Positions 9,015 through 16,439 of a DNA stretch of 64,000 bases are shown one piece after another. Each line of letters begins with the position of its first letter. The stretch's first letter is position 1. The position numbers were made by a program, and so were the translations under genes. The notes under the pieces are model-generated. The model was not told the origin of the DNA. It made no database searches and was given only the letters and a program-made list of their open reading frames with translations. Source of the stretch: Hahella sp. HN01 (GTDB taxonomy: Bacteria; Pseudomonadota; Gammaproteobacteria; Pseudomonadales; Oleiphilaceae); assembly GCF_018986435.1 (NCBI RefSeq), contig NZ_JAHMIN010000002.1, positions 84,301-148,300 of the forward strand. Direction: 5' to 3'.

Positions 9015-10044
9015 GCAGGAAATATCCAAATGTGGTCAGACCCGCCTAGTTTAATGCGTTGCTCCTGAACTGTCATGAACAGGGTCAATATTCCTGCCAG
9101 ATTCCTTGTTCTCTGGTCTATATGGCTTCTTGGCCTCCAGTAACTCCGCATCTTTTAAGTATTGGCCTAGCTCAAGACTAGAACTCTTGCTCGCATGTCC
9201 CGCCACCCTGGGCCAAATAACAACGATTTGGGGCGTAAATGGCCATAATTATCATTCAATTGAACTCCCTTACAATATCACTCCAAATACAGTTATCGAA
9301 TTTGATTGTTCGAGCGATGTTGAAGCTGAGATATATGAAAAGGAAACTTCTAGTCAATAATATGCGCAAATACGCGGTGTAATTATCTCAATGACATTTA
9401 TTTTTAATCATCGACGGCGATAATCAGCGTTAGCCATACATAAACAAAATCGCCTCTGATGTTGGGGGTTAGCCTGCGTCAGAGGCGCTTTTTTATTGTT
9501 GGGAATAAAGTGGGAAATTGATGAAAAACAGGCAGTAATGTAAAGAAATGTTTCAGAATTGATTTAAATGTTACTTAACAGCGTTAATCTCAATAAATTC
9601 TGTTATTTCAGTTGATCTGCACGCATCAATTGTTTTATTAATGTTCGCCACGAAGTATCACGTTAGATGACGCGGCTTCGCTTCTCTGCAATCATAACGG
9701 ACGCGTGCAGCTCTGTGAGCGGCGCGCTTTTTATTAATGGAAAACGAGGATATAGATGGATTTGCCCATGGACAGAATACTCTCGACCTTGCCCCTGACC
9801 TGTTTCGCTCACTCAAGCTTCTCCAAATTGACCATTTAGTCCGTAAGGCTGTCTTGGACTCACTGCGGTTCGGATAATTTTCGGCGTTTTTGCTGTGCAG
9901 ACGCAGAGTCTGCGCGGGTATTGCTACGCATGTGCGCCGCACCAACGCTTTGAGGAAAGCAAGCCTGACGATTCGCCTGTTCGCGCTTGATGTTTGCAAA
10001 CATAAGTTCGGTATAAACAGCTTTATAACAAAGGACGTCATAAG
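9015..10044 (+). other. Gene-poor, AT-richer stretch with an orphan terminator
   Basis: About 1 kb without a convincing gene. The best open frame runs 9106-9360 on the plus strand (84 codons, TTG start, no obvious ribosome site); its second half reads like a genuine protein (WGVNGHNYHS, PYNITPNTVIEFDCSS) but I recognise no family, so it may be the tail of a decayed gene. A strong plus-strand terminator follows at 9451-9495. Base composition drops around 9500-9660. The 12-mer ATGTTCGCCACG occurs near 9641 and again at the start of the next gene near 10053, possibly by chance. The region just before 10045 holds the promoter and AAAGGA ribosome site of the rhodanese gene. Confidence 0.5.
9451..9495 (+). 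terminator. Strong rho-independent terminator
   Basis: CGCCTCTGA and TCAGAGGCG form a 9-bp stem, followed by CTTTTTTATT. It ends a plus-strand transcript that has no obvious gene, either the 9106-9360 remnant or a small RNA. Confidence 0.8.
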
Positions 10045-10848
10045 ATGTTTACATGTTCGCCACGCAATCTGGCATATATTGTATTTCTTCTTTTCACCCT
10101 CTCGGCCCATGCGGAAGAAGACGAGTTTCCCGGTCGTCGCCAATATCCGGCCGTAGATTTCATTGAACTCCAGGAGTTTTATCAGCAGCTGGCTGCTGGC
10201 GAAATTGTCGCCGTCGACGTAAGGACGGACTATGAGTACAACACGCTGCACATAAAGGGCGCTTTCAACGTCTCATACACATCCCATAACTTCGCGGAGG
10301 AAATGCAGGCGTTGCAGAAGCAGCATCCCGGCAAGAAGCTGGCGTTGTATTGCAACGGTAAAACCTGTCTCAAATCCTATAAAGCCGCCAGCAAATGCCG
10401 TAAATACGGCATTGAGAACGTCATCGTCTACGACGCAGGAGTGTTTGATTACGCCAAAGCGTACCCGCAAGACACCAACCTGTTTGGCGAAATCCTGGGC
10501 GATCCCGCTCGCCTCATCGGCAAGGACAAACTCAAGGCGCACACGATTACGGTGGCGGAGTTTGAAGATAAAATCGTCAAAACCGATGGCATTGTTCTGG
10601 ATGTGCGCGACAAACAGCAAAGAGAAGGCATCGCCATCTTTTTCATGCGTGAAAAACGCGCGCCTTTGGATCGTCCGGATTTGATCGACCGTTACATCAA
10701 TCAGGCGAAGAAACGCAACGTGCCTTTGTTGATCTACGATCAAGCGGGCAAGCAGATCCGATGGCTGCAGTACTATCTGGAGAAGCAGAACGTATCTTCC
10801 TACTACTTCATGGCCGGAGGAATCGACGAATACTATAAAACGCTTTAG
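10045..10848 (+). CDS. Periplasmic tandem rhodanese-domain protein
   Basis: 267 residues with a signal peptide ending AHA/EE near residue 23. The first rhodanese domain (about 35-140) has the DVRTDYEY segment and an active-site loop with Cys103 (YCNGKTC). The second (about 165-265, LDVRDKQQREG) has IYDQAG where the cysteine should be and is probably inactive. Rhodaneses move sulfane sulfur between carriers. The next genes encode a sulfite dehydrogenase and its cytochrome, so this protein may deliver or consume sulfur in the same periplasmic pathway. A gap of about 125 bases with a hairpin separates it from sorA; same-operon status is likely but unproven. Confidence 0.82.
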   Translation: MFTCSPRNLAYIVFLLFTLSAHAEEDEFPGRRQYPAVDFIELQEFYQQLAAGEIVAVDVRTDYEYNTLHIKGAFNVSYTSHNFAEEMQALQKQHPGKKLALYCNGKTCLKSYKAASKCRKYGIENVIVYDAGVFDYAKAYPQDTNLFGEILGDPARLIGKDKLKAHTITVAEFEDKIVKTDGIVLDVRDKQQREGIAIFFMREKRAPLDRPDLIDRYINQAKKRNVPLLIYDQAGKQIRWLQYYLEKQNVSSYYFMAGGIDEYYKTL

Positions 10849-10866
10849 GCGGACCAGACCGGCCGT

Positions 10867-10893
10867 GCGGAAAAGCCTGTCAGGCGCTTTCCG
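10867..10893 (+). other. Imperfect hairpin between rhodanese and sorA
   Basis: GCGGAAA and TTTCCGC, with an inner GCCT/AGGC, can fold between the two genes. There is no T tract, so it is more likely a processing or attenuation element than a full terminator. Confidence 0.35.
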
Positions 10894-10974
10894 CGCCGCC
10901 TGAGCGTAAATGAGCGTCGTTTCCAATTTATAAAACCACCCTAGGCAAGGGACATAAAAAAGTGAGGAACCACC

Positions 10975-12291
10975 ATGACGGATGATAAGAAAGAACGGGG
11001 GCTGTATGAGTTGTACGCGGATGATCCAGAGCGCGCGGACTATCTGGTGTTTGGGCGCCGCGCCCACTCTGATCGACGCGGCTTTCTGAAAGGCGCCGGC
11101 CTGGGCGCCATGGGGGCGATGCTGGGAATGGCGATTCCTTTTCATCGCAATTTCCCCTCCGGTCTGATACCGGCTGCGATGGCGGAAGACACGGAAATCG
11201 CCTTATTTGGCGGTAAAGACGGACTGACCTTGCTGAACGACCGTCCTATCAACGCGGAAACCCCCGCTCACCTGCTTGATGACGCTGTCACTCCCACCAG
11301 CCGGCATTTCGTCCGTAATAACGGCGTTGTGCCGGAGATCGCGCATCGCATGGATGCGTCTGACTGGAAGCTGACCATCGACGGTGAAGTTGAGAAAGTG
11401 CTGGAGCTGTCGTTGGATGAACTCAAGTCCAAGTTCAAACCGGTCACGCTGAAGCTGCAGTTGGAGTGTGGCGGTAATGGACGCGCGGCGTTCAATCCTC
11501 CGGCGAAGGGCAATCAGTGGACAGTGGGCGCTATCGGCAACGCCGAGTGGACAGGGGTGCGTTACGCGGATTTATTGAAGGCGGCGGGCGTCAAACCGTC
11601 AGCGATTTATACTGCGCATCACAGTCTGGACGGACACTTGTCCGGCGATCCCAGCAAAACCCCGATCTCCAGAGGCGTGCCTATTTCCAAGGCGATGGAC
11701 CCTCACTCCATTATCGCCTATGCGATGAACGGCGAGCCTCTGCCGGCGCTGCATGGCTTTCCAGTGCGCACCATCTGTCCGGGTTGGCCGGGCTCCACCT
11801 CGCAAAAATGGCTGAGCCGAATTCAGTTGCGGGATGTGGTGCATGACGGCCCCAAAATGACTGGATCTTCCTATCGCGTGCCCAAATTCCCGGTGGCGCC
11901 CGGAACGCATGTTGCGGACGAGGACTACAAAATCATTGAGTCCATGCCGGTCAAGTCCCTGATCACCACGCCACAGACAAACCAGACCATCAAGACGCGC
12001 ACTCTGAAAGTGCACGGCCATGCCTGGGCGGGGGATAACGTGGTCAAGCGCATGGATATCTCTTATGACTTCGGCGTCACCTGGGTGCAGGCGGATCTGA
12101 AAGCGCCACCCAATCCTTACTCCTGGCAGGAGTGGTATGCGGAAGTGACTTTCCCCACTCGCGGCTACTATGAAATCTGGGCCAGAGCCACGGATGACAA
12201 AGGCAACATGCAGCCTTTCGCTGTGAACTGGAATCCAAAAGGGTACCTGAACAACAGCATGCACCGTATTGCGGTGATCGTGGACGCTTGA
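10975..12291 (+). CDS. sorA: Sulfite dehydrogenase, molybdopterin subunit (SorA/SoxC-like)
   Basis: 438 residues. A late twin-arginine motif, SDRRGFLK at residues 32-39, precedes a hydrophobic stretch and AMA/ED near 70, so the folded cofactor enzyme is exported by Tat. The molybdopterin domain holds the Mo-ligand cysteine (Cys165, LECGGNGR) and the GFPVRTICPGWPG segment. The C-terminal quarter is the Mo-co dimerisation domain (VHGHAWAGDNVVKRMDISYDFGVTW). Family role: oxidation of sulfite to sulfate with electrons passed to a cytochrome c. The cytochrome gene 156 bases downstream supports SorAB over SoxCD; no other sox genes are visible. SoxC-like activity cannot be excluded from sequence alone. 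Confidence 0.85.
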   Translation: MTDDKKERGLYELYADDPERADYLVFGRRAHSDRRGFLKGAGLGAMGAMLGMAIPFHRNFPSGLIPAAMAEDTEIALFGGKDGLTLLNDRPINAETPAHLLDDAVTPTSRHFVRNNGVVPEIAHRMDASDWKLTIDGEVEKVLELSLDELKSKFKPVTLKLQLECGGNGRAAFNPPAKGNQWTVGAIGNAEWTGVRYADLLKAAGVKPSAIYTAHHSLDGHLSGDPSKTPISRGVPISKAMDPHSIIAYAMNGEPLPALHGFPVRTICPGWPGSTSQKWLSRIQLRDVVHDGPKMTGSSYRVPKFPVAPGTHVADEDYKIIESMPVKSLITTPQTNQTIKTRTLKVHGHAWAGDNVVKRMDISYDFGVTWVQADLKAPPNPYSWQEWYAEVTFPTRGYYEIWARATDDKGNMQPFAVNWNPKGYLNNSMHRIAVIVDA

Positions 12292-12446
12292 TCCGGGATA
12301 GTGGTTAGCGCCCAATCATGTTGGGATGCTGACGGAAGCGCCCTGGCTTTTCTCTCATTGGAAAGAAGAGCCAGCGGCGTGCTTGTGTAACCCTGGCTAA
12401 CCCAGATATTTACGTCTTTAATCCTCCCTTAAAAAGAGGAAAAACC

Positions 12447-12776
12447 ATGACAATAAAAACTCTGACTCCTCTCGTGTTCGCCAGCGCATTGAGCCTGACG
12501 ACTTTTACAAGCGGCGCGGAGTCCCCATTCGGCGCCGACTGGCCGGAAGGCCCTGGATCGCAGGAAGCCGGCGCGTTGTGCGGCGCCTGTCATTCCCTGG
12601 CGCTGGTGAAACAGCAGGGGCTCAGCAAAGAAAGCTGGGATGAAGTGCTTACCTGGATGCAGGAAGAACAGGGAATGCCAGAACTCAATGCGGAATTACG
12701 CAGTCTGATTCTGGAGTACCTGTCGACGAACTTTAATCCGGAGACGCACGCCCAGCGTCGCAATAACGCGCCATGA
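12447..12776 (+). CDS. sorB: Mono-haem cytochrome c, probable SorB
   Basis: 109 residues with a signal peptide ending near residue 24 (SGA/ES). One haem c site, CGACH, at residues 45-49, and a likely distal methionine in EQGMPEL (about 76). The length and single haem fit the SorB subunit that accepts electrons from SorA. An AAGAGGAAAAACC ribosome site lies upstream. It is convergent with hypA, with only 28 bases between stop codons and no clear terminator. Confidence 0.8.
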   Translation: MTIKTLTPLVFASALSLTTFTSGAESPFGADWPEGPGSQEAGALCGACHSLALVKQQGLSKESWDEVLTWMQEEQGMPELNAELRSLILEYLSTNFNPETHAQRRNNAP

Positions 12777-12804
12777 CGGCGCCCGTACAACGCCGGATTC
12801 AGGC

Positions 12805-13146
12805 TTATTCCACCTCTACGCCACGCACGCGTACTTCCATGCCGGCGGTGACTTGTACGCCAAACTTCCCGCAATGAACGCAGGGATCGTAGAGTTGGTG
12901 GAGTGGGGTGGCTTGGCGGCAGTGCGGGCATTGGCCTGCGCCGGGTATAGAGAGGTATTCCAGTGTGGCGTTTTCAACAACCGTGCCTTTGGCGACGGCG
13001 CTGAAGCAGAAGTCCATGGCGCTGGTCTCGACGTGCGATAGTTCGCCGATTTCCAGCACGATTTTGACGGCCCGCTGAAAGCCTTCCTTTGCCGCGCTGT
13101 CCTCAATCAGTTGCACGACGTTCTCCATGATCGACAACTCATGCAT
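12805..13146 (-). CDS. hypA: Hydrogenase nickel-insertion protein HypA
   Basis: 113 residues from the ATG at 13146, which restores the invariant MHE N-terminus whose His2 binds nickel; upstream in-frame codons belong to hoxW. Two zinc-binding CxxC pairs are present (CPHC and CVHC, about 73-93). HypA delivers nickel to the large hydrogenase subunit together with HypB. The start overlaps the hoxW stop by eight bases, so it is the last gene of the hox operon. No hypB, C, D, E or F lies in this window; they must be elsewhere. Confidence 0.93.
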   Translation of the reverse strand: MHELSIMENVVQLIEDSAAKEGFQRAVKIVLEIGELSHVETSAMDFCFSAVAKGTVVENATLEYLSIPGAGQCPHCRQATPLHQLYDPCVHCGKFGVQVTAGMEVRVRGVEVE

Positions 13147-13618
13147 GACCGGGATGTTTCTCTTTGCTCTGCAACCAGCTCGCCAGATAGTCGAAAGCCT
13201 GATTGAGGTTGTGTTGCGCTTCTGGCGACAGCGCTTCTTCGAAGCGATCGAAAGCATACCCGCGAATGCCCATCAGGAAAGCTTCCGTGTCGGCGCTAAA
13301 CAAGGTGCGGGACAAGGTCACTACTGCTTGCGGCGACAACACATGGCTGCTCATGGGGCACTCGTCGTCGGCTTCTATTTGCTGAAGAAAAAAAGGTTTG
13401 CCGCCGCGCAGGCTGGCGTCGATAAAGACGACCTGCTGATAACGACTTAGTTCCAAAGCGTCTTCCACCGTGAGCTGGTAGTTGGTTTCCACCGTCACGC
13501 CAGCAAGATTAAGTTCCGCAATGCGGTCCGCGCAGGCGGGTCCGAGCCCGTCATCCTGGCGGCCAGGATTGCCGTAACCAATCACCAGGGTGGATAGATT
13601 GATGTCCTTGGTCATCAT
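13139..13618 (-). CDS. hoxW: Hydrogenase maturation endopeptidase
   Basis: 159 residues. The N-terminal GYGNPGRQDDGLGP motif carries the acidic nickel-sensing residue of the HyaD/HycI/HoxW family, and FIDASLRGG and SSHVLSP follow at expected positions. This protease removes the C-terminal tail of the large subunit once nickel is inserted. It lies directly behind hoxH (18 bases), whose tail it should cut. The first two codons are both ATG; either may be used. Confidence 0.92.
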   Translation of the reverse strand: MMTKDINLSTLVIGYGNPGRQDDGLGPACADRIAELNLAGVTVETNYQLTVEDALELSRYQQVVFIDASLRGGKPFFLQQIEADDECPMSSHVLSPQAVVTLSRTLFSADTEAFLMGIRGYAFDRFEEALSPEAQHNLNQAFDYLASWLQSKEKHPGHA

Positions 13619-13636
13619 TGTTGGGCTCCTTTGAAC

Positions 13637-15109
13637 TCAGTCCGGGGGAATGCCCTGTCCCATATGCTGGCTGTTGCTGTGAACGAGCGTTCCGTCAGCA
13701 TCGAACAGCTCCACGGTCAGGGGCATTTGCCCCAGAGCGTGGGTGGCGCAGGACAGGCAGGGGTCATAGGCGCGTACGGCGACTTCCACATGGTTCAGCA
13801 TGCCCTCCGTGATGCGTTTCTTACCGCTCAGATATTTTTTCGCTACATCCGTAACGGCCCGGTTCATGCCGTTGTTGTTGTGAGTAGTGGAAACAATCAG
13901 GTTGCAGTAAGTGATCTGATCGTTTTTGTCGACTTTGTAGTGGTGGAATAAAGAGCCGCGCGGCGCTTCGATAACGCCGACGCCCTCTTCCCGGCGTTCT
14001 CCAGTGACTCGGAGATCAGCGCCTTGCAGGTCCGGGTCCAGCAGCAGCTCGTGAATCTTCTCCACGCAGTGCAGCACTTCGATCATCCGCGCCCAGTGAT
14101 AGGCCAGGCTCATATGGTTGGGCTTATTGTGGGTCAACGCCCGGAATTCCTTATGCTCCGCGTTCGCCATGGGCGTATCGATAAAGGCGACATTATTCAG
14201 GCGGGACAAAGGGCCGACGCGATACCAGCCATCCAGCGCGCCGCGACTTTTTATGAAGGGAAATTTCATGTACGACCAGGGCCGCACTTCCTCCATGATG
14301 TAGTCATTAAAGTCCTGATAATTCACGTGATCGAAAATAATATTGCCAGCGGCGTCAGTGGCGCGCAGGCCGCCGTGATACAGGTCCAGCGCGCCGTCTT
14401 CGCGCACCAGGGACAAATGACTGGAGTTAAAGTTGGCGAACTGCTCCACCTGAGATAGGTGTTCAAGCGTGTACCGTTTGGCGACGTCCACCGCGCCTTT
14501 GGCCCAGACTTTCATCTGCTCAATGTCCTGCAACAACAGATCTCTTTCCTGCAGAGACAGATTTTTATTGATGCCGCCGGGGATTGCGCCGGTGCCGTGA
14601 ATTTTCTTGCCGGCGGTATGCAGAATCACCTCTTGGCCGTATTTGCGCATCAGCACGCCCTGTTTGGCCAGATCGGGAAACTCTTTGATGACGTTGAAGA
14701 TATTACGCTTGCCGCGAGGCGCGTCGAAACCAAATAACAGATCCGGCGAACTCAGGTGAAAGAAATGCAGCACGTTGCTTTGCATCACCTGACCGTAGTG
14801 CATCAAACGACGCATTTTCTCCGCTGTCGGCGGCAGTACGTCGGCGCCGACGATCACATCCATCGCCTTGGCGGCGGCGATGTGGTGGCTGACCGGGCAG
14901 ATGCCGCAGAGACGCTGTACAATCACCGGCGCCTCCCATAACAGGCGTCCGCGAATGAAACGCTCAAAACCGCGAAACTCCACAATATGTAGGCGGGCCT
15001 CCGCCACATTGTTATCGTCATCCAGATGAATGGTGACCTTGCCGTGACCTTCCACGCGGGTGACAGGTTCTATTTCCACAATGCGGGTTTTGGGCTTATC
15101 AATATTCAT
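13637..15109 (-). CDS. hoxH: NAD-reducing [NiFe]-hydrogenase large subunit
   Basis: 490 residues from the ATG at 15109 (MNIDKPKTR); the open frame extends upstream into hoxY and is not coding there. The two nickel-binding motifs are intact: RLCGICPVSHH (Cys68, Cys71) and DPCLSCATH (Cys451, Cys454, His457). A tail of about 33 residues follows His457 and should be removed by HoxW. The RVEGHGKV motif near residue 19 is typical. The subunit holds the Ni-Fe(CN)2CO site and works in the cytoplasm with HoxY. Similarity points to group 3d bidirectional enzymes. Confidence 0.95.
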   Translation of the reverse strand: MNIDKPKTRIVEIEPVTRVEGHGKVTIHLDDDNNVAEARLHIVEFRGFERFIRGRLLWEAPVIVQRLCGICPVSHHIAAAKAMDVIVGADVLPPTAEKMRRLMHYGQVMQSNVLHFFHLSSPDLLFGFDAPRGKRNIFNVIKEFPDLAKQGVLMRKYGQEVILHTAGKKIHGTGAIPGGINKNLSLQERDLLLQDIEQMKVWAKGAVDVAKRYTLEHLSQVEQFANFNSSHLSLVREDGALDLYHGGLRATDAAGNIIFDHVNYQDFNDYIMEEVRPWSYMKFPFIKSRGALDGWYRVGPLSRLNNVAFIDTPMANAEHKEFRALTHNKPNHMSLAYHWARMIEVLHCVEKIHELLLDPDLQGADLRVTGERREEGVGVIEAPRGSLFHHYKVDKNDQITYCNLIVSTTHNNNGMNRAVTDVAKKYLSGKKRITEGMLNHVEVAVRAYDPCLSCATHALGQMPLTVELFDADGTLVHSNSQHMGQGIPPD

Positions 15110-15120
15110 CAGCGCCAGTC

Positions 15121-15684
15121 CTAATCGTATTTGATCATGTGGTATTCCTGCGGCGCCGGCTCGCCTTTGATTAGCGCCGCCAATGTGGCCCAAAGCACTT
15201 CTCCAGTCGGCGGGCAGCCGGGAATCTGGTAGTCGATTTTGACGACTTCCGCGCAGGTGTATACCTTGTCCAGCAACAACGGCAGCGCTGCGTCATTGGG
15301 AATCTGATTGTTGGGGTTATATACCTTGGCGCTGCTGGAATAGGCTTCTTCCAGGCATTCCCGCAATGGGTCTTCCGAATGCATGATGGCGTTGCGCATC
15401 ACCGGCAGGCCGCCCATGATGGCGCATTGCCCCACCGCCACCAGCACGTCGCAGTGCTTGCGGAACTCCTGCAGGGTGTGGACGTTTTCTTCATTGCAGC
15501 AACCGCCCTCGATTACGCCGATATCGCAGCGGCGGGAAAAGGTTTTGAAGTCGGTCAGCGGGGAACGGTCAAATTCCGCCAGCTCCATCAATTCCAGGAT
15601 GTGCTCGTCCATGTCCAATAAGGACATATGGCACCCGAAACAGCCCGCCAGAGAAACCGTGGCGATGCGCTTTTTACGTTTCAT
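15121..15684 (-). CDS. hoxY: NAD-reducing [NiFe]-hydrogenase small subunit
   Basis: 187 residues, short as expected for group 3d because the C-terminal Fe-S domain of other small subunits is absent. Ligands of the single proximal [4Fe-4S] cluster are visible: Cys15/Cys18 (AGCFGCH), a cysteine in GGCCNEEN, GQCAIMGG and IPGCPPTGE. No Tat signal, so the enzyme is cytoplasmic. Its start overlaps the hoxU stop by four bases (ATGA). Confidence 0.95.
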   Translation of the reverse strand: MKRKKRIATVSLAGCFGCHMSLLDMDEHILELMELAEFDRSPLTDFKTFSRRCDIGVIEGGCCNEENVHTLQEFRKHCDVLVAVGQCAIMGGLPVMRNAIMHSEDPLRECLEEAYSSSAKVYNPNNQIPNDAALPLLLDKVYTCAEVVKIDYQIPGCPPTGEVLWATLAALIKGEPAPQEYHMIKYD

Positions 15685-16439
15685 GACTGTTCCTCGGACG
15701 GATCTATCTGATGCACGGCGATACGGTTTTTATGGCGGGCTTCAATTTCCCAGCCGATGGGTTTGTTGTCGAACTGGCGTTGGCCTATCGGGGCGAAAAA
15801 ACCCTCTCTTTTACGGATGATGCAGCCGACCGGACAGACCTCCAGAGACATGGCGTAGTCGTCAATGGAGGCGTCGCTGGCGGCCAGGTTCTCCGCATTG
15901 ACGCCAATTCGCTTATGAATGCCGCGCCCCACATATTCAAAGATATTCTTGCCGTCCACATCCCGGGAGGCGCGAATACAGCGCCCGCATAAGATGCAGC
16001 GGTTGGTGTCCAGGGCGATATCCGGGTGGGAGGCGTCCACCGGGCGCACCGGTTGCAGATAGGGATACAGGCTGTCCTGGGAAATGCCCAGGCGATAAGC
16101 CATGGCCTGTAGCTCGCAGCGACCGCTGGCCTCGCAGATCGGACACAGATGATTGCCTTCGTGAAACAGCATGCGCACCAGATCGCGGCGGTAACCCTGG
16201 ACTTGCGGCGTATCGTTTTCCACCACAACGCCAGGTTCCGCAGGCTGTGTGCAGGCGGCGGCAGTGCGGCCGTTGACCTTCACGGTACAGACGCGACAAC
16301 TGCCTTGCGGAACCAGTCCCTCCACGTCGCACAGACGGGGAATGTAAACGCCGGCGTCGTCGCAGGCGTCCATGATGGTCTGGCCGGGCTTGGCGACGAC
16401 GGTTTCTCCATCTACGGTGAATTCGAACTCTGTGCTCAT
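15681..16439 (-). CDS. hoxU: NAD-reducing hydrogenase diaphorase subunit HoxU (NuoG N-terminal type)
   Basis: 252 residues. An N-terminal [2Fe-2S] ferredoxin domain (Cys37, 48, 51, 63), a His/Cys-ligated cluster region (EGNHLCPICEASGRC, about 94-108) and a bacterial ferredoxin-type region (CILCGRC near 147-153 and CPVGC near 210) occur in the normal order. It wires electrons between HoxF and HoxY. It overlaps its neighbours hoxF and hoxY by four bases each, so the diaphorase subunits are translationally coupled. Confidence 0.95.
   Translation of the reverse strand: MSTEFEFTVDGETVVAKPGQTIMDACDDAGVYIPRLCDVEGLVPQGSCRVCTVKVNGRTAAACTQPAEPGVVVENDTPQVQGYRRDLVRMLFHEGNHLCPICEASGRCELQAMAYRLGISQDSLYPYLQPVRPVDASHPDIALDTNRCILCGRCIRASRDVDGKNIFEYVGRGIHKRIGVNAENLAASDASIDDYAMSLEVCPVGCIIRKREGFFAPIGQRQFDNKPIGWEIEARHKNRIAVHQIDPSEEQS

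Noticed and set aside
9450-9500. Possible CRISPR-like or IS end repeat
   Set aside because: The inverted repeat is a single hairpin followed by T residues, which is a terminator; no repeats of it or transposase are seen.
9658-10251. Minus-strand open frame of 197 codons
   Set aside because: It runs antisense into the well-supported rhodanese gene, has basic, low-information composition and no ribosome site; it is a shadow frame.
15110-15193. Upstream extension of the hoxH frame
   Set aside because: It lies inside hoxY, and family proteins start at MNIDKPKT, the ATG at 15109.
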